In this document: positions 27,522-36,215 of the stretch, one piece after another | Position numbering within the stretch: position 1 is the stretch's first letter | Layout of the letters: each line of letters begins with the position of its first letter | Source: Streptomyces sp. P9-A2 | Lineage (GTDB): Bacteria; Actinomycetota; Actinomycetes; Streptomycetales; Streptomycetaceae | Length of the DNA stretch: 64,000 bases | Assembly: GCF_036634175.1 (NCBI RefSeq) | Contig: NZ_JAZIFX010000001.1 | Location: 5,332,001 to 5,396,000, forward strand | Direction of reading: 5' to 3' | The notes under the pieces: generated by a model | What the model was told of the DNA's origin: nothing | Databases searched by the model: none | What the model saw: the letters and a program-made list of their open reading frames with translations, nothing else | Made by a program: the position numbers and the translations under genes

Positions 27522-28732
27522 GGCGATCCGTCACCGGCCGGAGCCGACGACCGGGGCGCGCGGTAGTGGTGGTAGGAGTGGTGCGCGGCGAAACCCATCC
27601 TGCCGTACAGGGCGTGGGCCGCCGCGTTGTCGTCCTCGACCTGGAGCCAGGCGGCCGACGCGCCCTCCTCGAGCGCCCGCCGGGCCAGCGCGGCCATCAC
27701 GGCGCTCGCCAGCCCGCGCCGCCGCAGCGCCGGATCCACCTCGACGGCGGCGAAACCGGCCCACCGGCCGTCCACGACACACCGCCCGATCGCGGCGGGA
27801 GCGGCGCCGCCCGGAGCACCGTCCCCGGGGCCGCCGTCCCCAGGGCCGGCGTCCCCGGGGCCGCCGTCCCCAGGGGTGGCGTCCCCGGGGACGCCACCCC
27901 CCGCCGGCACGGTCGCGAACCACACCGACGGGCCTTCCCCGCTCTCGGCTCGGCCCGAGCGGGGGGACCCCCCTCCCAGCACCTTCAGGGCGACCTCGCT
28001 CACGCCCCGGCGCTGATAACGCGCCAGCCACGCCTCGTCGGCCTCCCGGGACAGCAGGACGTCCACCCCGGCCGGTTCGCCGCCGGACGGCTCAGGTCCC
28101 GCGTCGGCGACCGGCGCGAGCCCGCCGACCCACAGCTCGGCGGTCACCTCCCGCACCCAGCCCCGCCGCTCCAGCTCCGCGCCCAGCGCCTCCTGCGTGC
28201 CCTCGGCACCGGTCGCCGTCTGCACGTAGGCGGGCAGCCCGCGTTCGGCGTACCAGCGGCATACGGTCGTCAGCGCCTCGTCCAGCGGTACGCCCGGGTC
28301 GCCGAGCGGCAGCACCGAGTTGGCCCGGCGGGTGAAGCCCACCCGCCGCTCGACGGCCGCCCTCAGCTCCCAGTCGCCCAGCCGCTCGCTCTCCACGGGC
28401 CGCCACGCCCGCGCGGCGACCCGCGCCAGCTCCTCGTAGGAAGCGGCCGGACCACGCCGGCGGGCCGGCGCGGACGGCACCACCTTGCCCGCGACCAGCG
28501 CGGATTCCCGGACGAGGACGCTCTCGCCGTTCTTCCGTGTGATCCGCAGCACGCCGTCGTCCCATGATGTGAGAACTCCGACCACGTCGGTGAACCTCCC
28601 ACCCGGGGGACCATGTTCGATCAAGCTCCGTACGGAGACCCGTTTGCCCACGTCAGTAGTGGTGATACGGACCTCGAGACGCCCGGCGGCGGATATTTCC
28701 ACAGGTCGGTACACCCCTCCTGTTCGGATCAT
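27518..28732 (-). CDS. GNAT acetyltransferase with N-terminal SH3-like domain
   Basis: 404 residues. The N-terminal part (KRVSVRSLIEHGPPGGRFTD, VVGVLTSWDDGVLRITRKNG) is a small beta domain also seen in the M. tuberculosis acetyltransferase Rv0428c type. The C-terminal GNAT fold has the acetyl-CoA loop VDPALRRRGLASAVMAALAR and LQVEDDNAAAHALYGRMGF. In between (about residues 278-308) is a Gly/Pro/Asp repeat insert coded by a minisatellite. Target unknown. Divergent from fdxA; co-translated with the SirB1-type gene. Confidence 0.85.
   Translation of the reverse strand: MIRTGGVYRPVEISAAGRLEVRITTTDVGKRVSVRSLIEHGPPGGRFTDVVGVLTSWDDGVLRITRKNGESVLVRESALVAGKVVPSAPARRRGPAASYEELARVAARAWRPVESERLGDWELRAAVERRVGFTRRANSVLPLGDPGVPLDEALTTVCRWYAERGLPAYVQTATGAEGTQEALGAELERRGWVREVTAELWVGGLAPVADAGPEPSGGEPAGVDVLLSREADEAWLARYQRRGVSEVALKVLGGGSPRSGRAESGEGPSVWFATVPAGGGVPGDATPGDGGPGDAGPGDGGPGDGAPGGAAPAAIGRCVVDGRWAGFAAVEVDPALRRRGLASAVMAALARRALEEGASAAWLQVEDDNAAAHALYGRMGFAAHHSYHHYRAPRSSAPAGDGSP
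27816..27900. repeat. In-frame 15-base minisatellite inside the GNAT gene
   Basis: Units like ccgtccccggggccg repeat about five times and encode GDGGPGDAGPGDGGPGD. Length is a multiple of three, so the frame is kept. Confidence 0.8.
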
Positions 28733-28842
28733 GCCCAAGAACGGAGATACTAGGGGCGGGCATCGACGACGCCGCGCTCCCGCGCGCCAGGCGGCGGAGC
28801 CTGAAGAGGCCCGCCAGCGCCCTATCGAGGAGGAACGACAGC

Positions 28843-29160
28843 GTGACCTACGTCATCGCGCAGCCTTGTGTCGACGTGAAGGACAAGGCGTGCATCGAGG
28901 AGTGCCCGGTCGACTGCATCTACGAGGGCCAGCGGTCCTTGTACATCCACCCGGACGAATGCGTCGACTGCGGCGCCTGTGAACCGGTCTGCCCGGTCGA
29001 GGCCATCTTCTACGAGGACGACACTCCCGAGGAGTGGAAGGACTACTACAAGGCCAACGTCGAGTTCTTCGACGACCTCGGCTCGCCCGGCGGTGCCAGC
29101 AAGCTCGGGCTGATCGAGCGCGACCACCCGTTCATCGCCGCGCTGCCGCCGCAGGCGTAA
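28843..29160 (+). CDS. fdxA: Seven-iron ferredoxin FdxA
   Basis: 105 residues. Cysteines in PCVDVKDKACIEECPVDC and ECVDCGACEPVCP match a [3Fe-4S]/[4Fe-4S] ferredoxin of the FdxA/FdxC type. Small electron carrier of the cytoplasm. GTG 28843 with GAGGAGG upstream. Followed by a hairpin and by dapC, the same order as fdxC-Rv1178 in M. tuberculosis. Confidence 0.95.
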   Translation: MTYVIAQPCVDVKDKACIEECPVDCIYEGQRSLYIHPDECVDCGACEPVCPVEAIFYEDDTPEEWKDYYKANVEFFDDLGSPGGASKLGLIERDHPFIAALPPQA

Positions 29161-29198
29161 GCACCCGGGCGGCCCGGAAGCGGCCCGCGCCCGCGCCG

Positions 29199-29251
29199 CC
29201 TCGGTCCCGTACGGCCTGATCGCCCCCGATCGGCGCCGTACGGGGCCGAGG
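29199..29251 (+). terminator. Terminator after fdxA
   Basis: 17-base stem (cctcggtcccgtacggc against gccgtacggggccgagg, one G-T pair) with a 19-base loop, about 40 bases past the stop. Confidence 0.65.
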
Positions 29252-29323
29252 CGTTTGCCGTACCGGCGTGTGCCGGCGTGTATCGAAGCGCACCGATGAC
29301 AGCGCACGGATGAAAGTGAGCCA

Positions 29324-30427
29324 GTGACCGTGTCCGCAGTTTCCGAACGCTTGCCCACCTTCCCCTGGGACAAGCTCGAGCCGTACAAGAAGACGGCCGC
29401 CGCGCACCCCGACGGCATCGTCGACCTCTCCGTCGGCACCCCCGTCGACCCGGTCCCCGAGCCGATCCGCAAGGCCCTGACCGCCGCCGCGGACTCCCCG
29501 GGCTATCCCACGGTCTGGGGCACCCCGGAACTGCGTGACGCGCTCACCCGCTGGGTGGAGCGACGCCTGGGCGCCCGCGAGATGACCCACCACCATGTGC
29601 TGCCGGTCGTCGGCTCCAAGGAACTGGTCGCCTGGCTGCCCACCCAGCTGGGCCTCGGCCCCGGCGACCGGGTGGCGTACCCGCGCCTGGCCTATCCGAC
29701 GTACGAGGTCGGCGCCCGCCTGGCCCGCGCGGAGTACGAGGCGTACGACGATCCGACCAAGCTGGACCCGACGGGTCTGAGGCTCCTCTGGCTGAACTCC
29801 CCGTCCAACCCCACGGGCCAGGTCCTCCCCAAGGCGGAGCTGACCCGGATCGTCGCCTGGGCCCGCGCGCACGGCGTCCTGGTCTTCTCCGACGAGTGCT
29901 ACCTCGAACTGGGCTGGGACGCCGACCCGGTGTCGGTGCTGCACCCGGACGTCAACGGCGGCTCGTACGACGGCATCGTCGCCGTGCACTCGCTGTCCAA
30001 GCGGTCCAACCTCGCGGGCTACCGCGCCGCCTTCCTGGCCGGCGACCCGGCCGTCCTCGGCCCGCTGCTGCAGATCCGCAAGCACGGCGGCATGATGACC
30101 TCGGCGCCCACCCAGGCGGCCGTGGTGGCGGCCCTGGGCGACGACGAACACGTCCGCGTCCAGCGCGAGCGCTACACGGCCCGCCGCACCGCGCTGCGGA
30201 TGGCCCTCCTGGGGCACGGCTTCCGCATCGAGCACAGCGAGGGCGGGCTCTACCTCTGGGCCACCCGCGACGAGTCCTGCTGGGACACCGTCGCCCGCCT
30301 CGCCGAGCTCGGCATCCTGGTCGCACCGGGCGACTTCTACGGCCCGGCCGGCGAGCGGTTCGTCCGCGTCGCCCTCACCGCCACGGACGAGCGGGTAAGG
30401 GCGGCGGTGGAACGCCTGAAGGCGTGA
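29324..30427 (+). CDS. dapC: Succinyldiaminopimelate aminotransferase DapC
   Basis: PLP enzyme that makes N-succinyl-LL-2,6-diaminopimelate from its keto form in lysine and cell-wall synthesis. 367 residues, class I aminotransferase fold: WLNSPSNPTGQVLP, VFSDECYLELGWD and the PLP-lysine motif AVHSLSKRSNLAGYR. Position beside fdxA and upstream of dapE supports DapC rather than another aminotransferase. GTG 29324 chosen; a GTG two codons later is possible. Confidence 0.92.
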   Translation: MTVSAVSERLPTFPWDKLEPYKKTAAAHPDGIVDLSVGTPVDPVPEPIRKALTAAADSPGYPTVWGTPELRDALTRWVERRLGAREMTHHHVLPVVGSKELVAWLPTQLGLGPGDRVAYPRLAYPTYEVGARLARAEYEAYDDPTKLDPTGLRLLWLNSPSNPTGQVLPKAELTRIVAWARAHGVLVFSDECYLELGWDADPVSVLHPDVNGGSYDGIVAVHSLSKRSNLAGYRAAFLAGDPAVLGPLLQIRKHGGMMTSAPTQAAVVAALGDDEHVRVQRERYTARRTALRMALLGHGFRIEHSEGGLYLWATRDESCWDTVARLAELGILVAPGDFYGPAGERFVRVALTATDERVRAAVERLKA

Positions 30428-30447
30428 CGCGAGGCAGTCGCACGGAC

Positions 30448-30484
30448 GCCGACGGGGCCCGGGTTCTTCCTGGGCCCCGTCGGC
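30448..30484 (+). terminator. Terminator after dapC
   Basis: Perfect 13-base stem (gccgacggggccc) with an 11-base loop, 20 bases past the stop. Confidence 0.75.
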
Positions 30485-30590
30485 ATACATGGCGTACATG
30501 GCGTACATGGCGTACATGCGGTCCGGGCCGGCCGGGCCCGGACCCCCGTGGATCCGGACCCGGACCCGGACCCGGACCCGGTCGGGTCAG
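30485..30590. repeat. Two adjacent simple repeats
   Basis: Four copies of a nine-base unit (tacatggcg) at 30487-30520, then about six copies of a six-base unit (gacccg) at 30550-30585, between the dapC terminator and the next gene stop. Confidence 0.85.
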
Positions 30591-30934
30591 CCGAGCGGCA
30601 GCGCCGGGGCCGGGAGGGTCCGGGCGGTCGGCACGCCGTCCAGGGGGACGGCGTCGGTCGGCAACGTGCCCTCGGCGGCCTGGACCGCCACCGGCGCGGC
30701 CTGCCCGAGCGCCTGGCCGCCGGTGCCGCCCGCGGTCTCGGTGACGGCGTGCGCCGCGTCGTCCACGGTGCCGGTCGCGCCGGCCTGGTCCAGGGCGGTC
30801 AGACCGCCGACGTTCGGGGTGGCCGGCAGCCCGGGGGCCGCGGTGGCGGAACCGGCCGCACCGACCCCGGCGGCCGCTCCGGCGGCGACGAGCAGCGCGG
30901 CACGGGCGATCCGACGGGTCAGGGGGAGGGACAT
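30587..30934 (-). CDS. Small secreted Ala/Gly-rich protein
   Basis: 115 residues. Signal peptide (MSLPLTRRIARAALLVAAGA) with cleavage after TAA, then an Ala/Thr/Pro-rich mature part without cysteine. AAGGAG precedes the ATG. Conserved-type streptomycete exported protein of unknown function. Confidence 0.7.
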   Translation of the reverse strand: MSLPLTRRIARAALLVAAGAAAGVGAAGSATAAPGLPATPNVGGLTALDQAGATGTVDDAAHAVTETAGGTGGQALGQAAPVAVQAAEGTLPTDAVPLDGVPTARTLPAPALPLG

Positions 30935-31330
30935 GGTGCTCCTTCGGCGGGAGAGAACGGTGAAACGTCCAGCCGAACCCGGCGGGTGGTCGGTCTCACG
31001 TCGATCTGGTCGATCTCCGGTCGTCGGCCTCCGGGCCCGGACGCAGTGACTACCGCTCGAAGGCCTGGAAGGTTGCGGTGGGGCGACGTAAAGAGTTGGC
31101 AACGGGTCGCATGATCGGGTACGCCGAAAAGCGGACGAACGGTATGTCGTTCGACGGGCTGCCGAATGGTTACAGCGCCCAAGCCCCAAGGAGCCCGGCG
31201 AAGCAGGGGCGAGAACGCGTAAACCCGCTCACCACGTCAACGCCCCGACCCTCGGAGCAACCTTCAAGGGTGAGTCGTCGGGCAACCGTGCGAGGGGCTG
31301 TACGGTCCACCGCGCGGCCTGCCGTGCGGG
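30935..31330. other. Noncoding spacer
   Basis: About 395 bases. Contains AT-richer DNA near 31080-31170 that is the likely promoter region of the small secreted protein, and the left arm of the hairpin ending the next gene. No gene supported. Confidence 0.4.
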
Positions 31331-31368
31331 TTACTCCGCGGTCCGGATCACGACCGCGGAGTAACCCG
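31327..31368 (-). terminator. Hairpin overlapping the stop codon of the lysozyme-like gene
   Basis: Perfect 17-base stem (cgggttactccgcggtc) with an eight-base loop. It includes the TAA and the last codons of the gene, an unusual placement. Confidence 0.65.
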
Positions 31369-32368
31369 CGCCGCCGTCCGCGCCCGCGGAGTTCTTGCCG
31401 TCCTCGTCGCCCTTGCCCTCGCCCTCGACCGGGGTCCACCGGCCGCCGTCGTCCCCGGCGGTCCACTCCCGCCCCGCGTACGACACCCGCTCCATGTGCA
31501 GCGCGGAGGCGTTGGCCACGGCCCAGTGCGCCAGCTGCCAGCCCTGAGCCCTGGCCTTCCGGCCCGGGTCCGCCTCGGTGGACACCGACAGCGTCATGGT
31601 CCGCCCGTCGGAGTCGGAACTGAAGCCGGTGCCGGAACCGGAGCCGGGGTCACCGTTCCGGGGGGTGGAGGGTACGGGGCTCGCCGCGTCGCCGACCTCG
31701 GCGCCGACCGGTTCCAGGGTGTCCCGCCCGAAGTCCCGGACCAGCGCGTCACGTACCGCGTCCGTCCCCGCCGCGCGGGTCGCCCCCGGACGGCCCGCGC
31801 AGGTCAGCGTGGCCTCCGAGTTGCCGGTCAGGGCGGCGGCCAGCAGGGTGGCGTCCGGCTCATGCTTGGCGTACGCCTGCGGGAAGCCGCTGAGCTGCAC
31901 CCGCTGGGCGGCGACGGTGAGCGGCAGCCGGGTGTACCCCGGCACCTCCTCCAGCCCCTCGTAGAACTTCCCCGCGGAGTACGCCGGGTCCATGATCTCC
32001 TCCGGCGTGCCCCAGCCCTGCGAGGGGCGCTGCTGGAACAGGCCGAGCGAGTCACGGTCGCCGTAGTCGATGTTGCGCAGCGCCGATTCCTGGAGGGCCG
32101 TCGCCAGCGCGATCGCCACGGCCCGCTCGGGCAGGTCGCGGGCGGTGCCGACGGCGGTGATCGTCGCCGCGTTCACCGCCTGCTCGGGCGTGAACGCGTA
32201 CGCGGCCCCGTCGTCCTTGCCGGACACGACCCGGCAACCCGGGCCGCTGGTGCCGCCCGTGTCGTACTGGACCACCAGATAACCGGCGATCCCGAGAAGT
32301 ACCACGGAGGCCGTCCCGAAACGGAGGAAGCGGCCACGACGCCTGGAAGGAAGTGGTGACTCTGACAC
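31331..32368 (-). CDS. Membrane-anchored lysozyme-like protein
   Basis: 345 residues from GTG 32368. A basic start, one membrane helix (ASVVLLGIAGYLVV), then an outer domain with lysozyme-like features: AVAIALATALQESALRNIDY and DSLGLFQQRPSQGWG. The catalytic Glu could be the E of QESAL. The C-terminal third is linker plus an unassigned domain. Divergent from dapE. Probably cell-wall related; enzymatic activity is not certain. Confidence 0.72.
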   Translation of the reverse strand: MSESPLPSRRRGRFLRFGTASVVLLGIAGYLVVQYDTGGTSGPGCRVVSGKDDGAAYAFTPEQAVNAATITAVGTARDLPERAVAIALATALQESALRNIDYGDRDSLGLFQQRPSQGWGTPEEIMDPAYSAGKFYEGLEEVPGYTRLPLTVAAQRVQLSGFPQAYAKHEPDATLLAAALTGNSEATLTCAGRPGATRAAGTDAVRDALVRDFGRDTLEPVGAEVGDAASPVPSTPRNGDPGSGSGTGFSSDSDGRTMTLSVSTEADPGRKARAQGWQLAHWAVANASALHMERVSYAGREWTAGDDGGRWTPVEGEGKGDEDGKNSAGADGGAGYSAVVIRTAE

Positions 32369-32450
32369 GCGTAACAAGGTACTGGAGAGTAGGAGCCGTG
32401 TGTTCCGGGTGTGGACAGTGGGCCCGGACCAGCGCGTTAGGGTCGTCGCC

Positions 32451-33530
32451 ATGGCCGATACACCGCTTGACCTCACTCTGGACGCGGCACGCCTGACCGC
32501 GCGGCTCGTCGACTTCCCCTCCGTCAGCGGCACCGAGAAGCCGCTCGCCGACGCGATCGAATCCGCCCTGCGGCCCCTGCCGCACCTCACGGTCGACCGG
32601 TACGGCAACAACGTCGTGGCCCGTACGCACCTGGGACGCGAGGAGCGCGTGATCCTCGCCGGTCACATCGACACGGTCCCCATCGCGGACAACGTCCCCT
32701 CCCGGCTCGACGAGGACGGCGTGCTGTGGGGCTGCGGCACCAGCGACATGAAGGCGGGCGTGGCCGTACAGCTGCGCATCGCGGCCACCGTCCCCGCCCC
32801 CAACCGGGACCTCACCTTCGTCTTCTACGACAACGAGGAGGTCTCCGCGGACCTCAACGGCCTCAAGCACGTCGCCGAACAGCACCCCGACTGGCTGGAG
32901 GGTGACTTCGCGGTCCTCCTCGAGCCCACCGACGGCCAGGTCGAGGGCGGCTGCCAGGGCACGCTCCGGGTGCTGTTGAAGACCACCGGCGAGCGCGCCC
33001 ACTCCGCGCGGAGCTGGATGGGCGCCAACGCGATCCACGCGGCATCCCCCGTCCTCGCCCGCCTCGCCTCCTACGAGCCGCGCCACCCGGTGATCGACGG
33101 TCTGGAGTACCGCGAGGGCCTGAACGCGGTGGGCATCTCCGGAGGCGTCGCCGGCAACGTCATCCCCGACGAGTGCGTCGTCGCCGTCAACTTCCGCTAC
33201 GCCCCCGACCGCTCCGAGGCCGAGGCCCTCGCCCACGTCCGCGAGGTCTTCGCGGACTGCGGCGTGAGCGAGTTCGTCGTCGACGACCACAGCGGCGCGG
33301 CCCTGCCCGGCCTCTCCCACCCGGCGGCGGCCGCCTTCATCGAGGCGGTCGGCGGCACCCCCCAGCCCAAGTACGGCTGGACGGACGTCTCCCGCTTCTC
33401 GGCCCTCGGCATCCCGGCGGTCAACTACGGCCCCGGCAACCCGCACCTGGCGCACAAGCGGGACGAACGCGTCGAGACGGCGAAGATCCTCGCGGGGGAG
33501 GAGCGGCTGCGGTCCTGGCTGACCGCGTGA
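32451..33530 (+). CDS. dapE: Succinyl-diaminopimelate desuccinylase DapE
   Basis: M20 metallo-hydrolase that releases succinate from N-succinyl-LL-DAP. 359 residues. Metal sites: GHIDTVP (His, Asp), GTSDMKAG, NEEVSAD (Glu pair) and the C-terminal His in NPHLAHKRDE. Dimerisation domain in the middle (GGCQGTLRVLLKTTGERAHS). Start ATG 32451. Together with dapC it represents the succinylase branch of DAP synthesis. Confidence 0.94.
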   Translation: MADTPLDLTLDAARLTARLVDFPSVSGTEKPLADAIESALRPLPHLTVDRYGNNVVARTHLGREERVILAGHIDTVPIADNVPSRLDEDGVLWGCGTSDMKAGVAVQLRIAATVPAPNRDLTFVFYDNEEVSADLNGLKHVAEQHPDWLEGDFAVLLEPTDGQVEGGCQGTLRVLLKTTGERAHSARSWMGANAIHAASPVLARLASYEPRHPVIDGLEYREGLNAVGISGGVAGNVIPDECVVAVNFRYAPDRSEAEALAHVREVFADCGVSEFVVDDHSGAALPGLSHPAAAAFIEAVGGTPQPKYGWTDVSRFSALGIPAVNYGPGNPHLAHKRDERVETAKILAGEERLRSWLTA

Positions 33531-33686
33531 GCACACCACCCCGGCGGGGCGTTTGGAACGCTGTCCCGCGGACATGCTGACGTCCCCCGGACGTAACCCT
33601 CGTGGATCTACGCTGAGGTGGAATGACCTCTCCCCGTCCTCTCGGCGATCTCCCGAGCCGGGGAGACCGGAACGGAGGGAGCACAT

Positions 33687-34445
33687 ATGGCTACTGGCAA
33701 CCCCGAGGGCAAGCAGGTTCCACCGGAGGAGCAGCGGCTGGGCCCGGTACTCCGCAGGCGGGGCCAGGTCCAGACGAGCACCACGGACCAGCGGCTGCTG
33801 GACGGGCGTGCCCCCTCGGACTGGGTGCACACCGACCCCTGGCGGGTGCTGCGCATCCAGTCGGAGTTCATCGAGGGGTTCGGCGCACTCGCCGAGCTGC
33901 CCCCCGCCATCAGCGTCTTCGGCTCGGCCCGCACACCGGCGACCTCGCCGGAGTACGACGCCGGCGTCCGGCTGGGCCGGGGCCTGGTCGAGGCGGGCTT
34001 CGCCGTCGTCACCGGCGGCGGCCCCGGCGCCATGGAGGCGGCCAACAAGGGCGCCTGCGAGGCCGACGGCGTCTCGGTCGGCCTCGGTATCGAGCTGCCC
34101 TTCGAGCAGGGGCTCAACAGCTACGTCGACATCGGCCTGAACTTCCGGTACTTCTTCGTCCGCAAGCTGATGTTCGTCAAGTACTCGCAGGGCTTCGTCG
34201 TCCTGCCCGGCGGCCTCGGCACCCTCGACGAACTCTTCGAGGCGCTGACCCTGGTCCAGACGCAGAAGATCACCCAGTTCCCCGTCGTCCTGTTCGGCAC
34301 CGAGTACTGGGGCGGCCTGGTCGACTGGCTGCGCGGCACGGTCATCGCCCAGGGCAAGGCGGCCGAGAAGGACCTCCTCCTCTTCCACGTCACGGACGAC
34401 GTGGACGAAGCGGTGTCCCTGGTGTCCAAGGAAGCGGGCCGCTGA
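33687..34445 (+). CDS. LOG-family (TIGR00730) Rossmann-fold protein
   Basis: 252 residues with GGGPGAMEAANKGA and PGGLGTLDELFEAL, the nucleotide-binding and catalytic motifs of LOG phosphoribohydrolases, which release cytokinin-type bases from nucleoside monophosphates. GGAGGG before the ATG. In M. tuberculosis the same gene (Rv1205) also sits between dapE and folP2. Confidence 0.9.
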   Translation: MATGNPEGKQVPPEEQRLGPVLRRRGQVQTSTTDQRLLDGRAPSDWVHTDPWRVLRIQSEFIEGFGALAELPPAISVFGSARTPATSPEYDAGVRLGRGLVEAGFAVVTGGGPGAMEAANKGACEADGVSVGLGIELPFEQGLNSYVDIGLNFRYFFVRKLMFVKYSQGFVVLPGGLGTLDELFEALTLVQTQKITQFPVVLFGTEYWGGLVDWLRGTVIAQGKAAEKDLLLFHVTDDVDEAVSLVSKEAGR

Positions 34446-34857
34446 GCAGGCGAGCCCTCCACGCCTTGCCCCGCCCTCACCCACTGACCGGCGCGTGGAC
34501 CGGAGGCCTCCTCGACAGCCCCCTCCCGCCCTGCCGAGCGACACGTGGGCCCCGGGCGGCCGCCCCCCGGCCCCCCGGGGCCCCGCAGGACGACCGGAGG
34601 GGCCCCGGGGGGCCGGGGGAGGTACTTCTGATCCCTGCCGAGCGGCGTGCGGGCCGGGGCCTTTCCCGACCCACCGTGTGACGGTCCGGGCCCTGGGGTC
34701 ACTTTTCGATCCACCGAGTCGGGCGGTGGGTGGGCACAGGGCGGGGTCCAGGGGCAGAGCCCCCGGCTGGGTGTGGGGCGGAGCCCCATGCCCGGGGTCC
34801 AGGGACGCCGGTCATGGAAACGGGCTCAGGGGCAGAACCGTCACCCGGGGCGGAGCC
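34446..34857. other. Noncoding GC-rich spacer with dispersed repeats
   Basis: About 410 bases, mostly G and C runs. The motif ggggtccaggg with gcagagcccc / gcggagcccc occurs several times at 34740-34860; similar sequences are common between streptomycete genes. No gene supported. Confidence 0.5.
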
Positions 34858-35718
34858 CTACGCGAGCCCCCGCCGGGCCACCGCAGGGGCACGGTGGCCC
34901 GCGATGGACGCCACCATGTCCAGCACCTGCCGCGTCTCCGCCACCTCGTGCACCCGGTACACCCGCGCCCCCAGCCACGCCGACACCGCGGTCGTCGCAA
35001 GCGTCCCCAGCACCCGCTCCTTGACCGGCCGGTCCAGGGTCTCCCCGACGAAGTCCTTGTTGGACAGGGACACCAGCACCGGCCACCCGGTGGCGACCAT
35101 CTCGTCCAGCCGCCGCGTCGCCTCGAGACTGTGCCGGGTGTTCTTGCCGAAGTCGTGCCCGGGATCGATCATCACCGACTCCCGCGGCACGCCCAGGGAC
35201 ACCGCGCGCTCCGCCAGCCCCAGCGTCCGCTCGAGGATGTCGGCCATCACGTCCTCGTACTCCACCCGGTGCGGCCGGGTCCGTGGCAGTGCGCCTCCCG
35301 CGTGGGTGCACACCAGCCCCGTGCCGTACCGCGCGGCGACCTCCGCGAGCCGCGGATCGACCCCGCCCCAGGCATCGTTCAGGACGTCCGCCCCCACCTC
35401 GCACACGGCCTCGCCGATCTCGTGCCGCCAGGTGTCCACGCTGATCACGACGTCCGGGAAACGCCGCCGCACCTCGGCGACGAAACCGACCGTGCGTCGT
35501 GCCTCCTCCTCCGCGGAGACCTCCTCGCCCGGCCCGGCCTTCACCCCGCCGATGTCGATGATCGCGGCGCCCTCGGCCACCGCCTGCTCCACGCGCGTGA
35601 GCGCCGGTTCGTCGCGGAAGGTCGCGCCCCGGTCGTAGAAGGAGTCGGGGGTCCGGTTCACGATCGCCATGATCACCGGCTCGTGCGGTGCGAATTCCCG
35701 CCTGCCCAGCCTGAGCAT
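34858..35718 (-). CDS. folP2: Dihydropteroate-synthase homologue of the FolP2 type
   Basis: 286 residues with the DHPS barrel pattern: VIMAIVNRTPDSFYDRG, IIDIGGVKAGPG, VISVDTWR, MIDPGHDFGKNT and YRVHEVAETRQVLDMVASI. The KAGPG loop replaces the STRPG of true DHPS, and VCTHAGGALPRTRPHRV matches mycobacterial FolP2 (Rv1207), which lacks DHPS activity in published tests. So a pteridine-fold enzyme of unknown real reaction. ATG 35718 with GAGG upstream. Confidence 0.88.
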   Translation of the reverse strand: MLRLGRREFAPHEPVIMAIVNRTPDSFYDRGATFRDEPALTRVEQAVAEGAAIIDIGGVKAGPGEEVSAEEEARRTVGFVAEVRRRFPDVVISVDTWRHEIGEAVCEVGADVLNDAWGGVDPRLAEVAARYGTGLVCTHAGGALPRTRPHRVEYEDVMADILERTLGLAERAVSLGVPRESVMIDPGHDFGKNTRHSLEATRRLDEMVATGWPVLVSLSNKDFVGETLDRPVKERVLGTLATTAVSAWLGARVYRVHEVAETRQVLDMVASIAGHRAPAVARRGLA

Positions 35719-35852
35719 CCCCAAAGACCTCTTCTCGTCGGTGCGGTCCGACGGCCGTCCCGGCCGCCTGTGACCCTGACTGTCAGACTCGCATGGCACG
35801 ATCGGAGCCACACATCCGACTCCGGCTCGATCCAACCCTGGGGACCACAGCG

Positions 35853-36215
35853 ATGGTTATGTTCCTGTTCCTGGTCGTCGCGCTCGCCGTCGTGGTCGCC
35901 GCGGTGACCCTCGCCGTGGTGGGCGGCGGCGAGAGCGGCCCGCTGCCCGACGCGGCCCCCGACCGGCTGAGGGACACCCTGCCGCTGGACCGCCCGGTCA
36001 GCCGCGCGGACGTGGACGGTCTTCGCTTTCCCCTCGCCGCGCGCGGCTACCGCATGGACGACGTGGACGACGCGCTGAGCCGCCTCGGCGCCGAGCTCGC
36101 CGAGCGCGACGCCCGGATCGCCGACCTGGAATCCGCGCTGGCCGGTGCCCGTGCCGTCGCGGCCCACCTCGCCCTGGACAAGCCCGCCGCGCGCCAGGAG
36201 GGCGACCAGCTGTGA
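35853..36215 (+). CDS. Membrane protein with short DivIVA-like segment
   Basis: 120 residues from ATG 35853 (GGGGA eight bases upstream; an ATG at 35793 is less likely). One N-terminal helix (VMFLFLVVALAVVVAAV), then FPLAARGYRMDDVDDALSRL, the DivIVA-type lipid-binding/oligomer motif, and a coiled coil. Overlaps tag by four bases (GTGA). Matches Rv1209 in position. Probably a polar or septal membrane protein. Confidence 0.8.
   Translation: MVMFLFLVVALAVVVAAVTLAVVGGGESGPLPDAAPDRLRDTLPLDRPVSRADVDGLRFPLAARGYRMDDVDDALSRLGAELAERDARIADLESALAGARAVAAHLALDKPAARQEGDQL

Noticed and set aside
29132..30517. Long minus-strand open frame (461 codons) opposite dapC
   Set aside because: It mirrors the GC3 pattern of dapC and has no family resemblance; typical antisense shadow in high-GC DNA.
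30485..30525. Reading frame of MAY repeats
   Set aside because: Simple nine-base tandem repeat after a terminator; no start signal or conservation expected.
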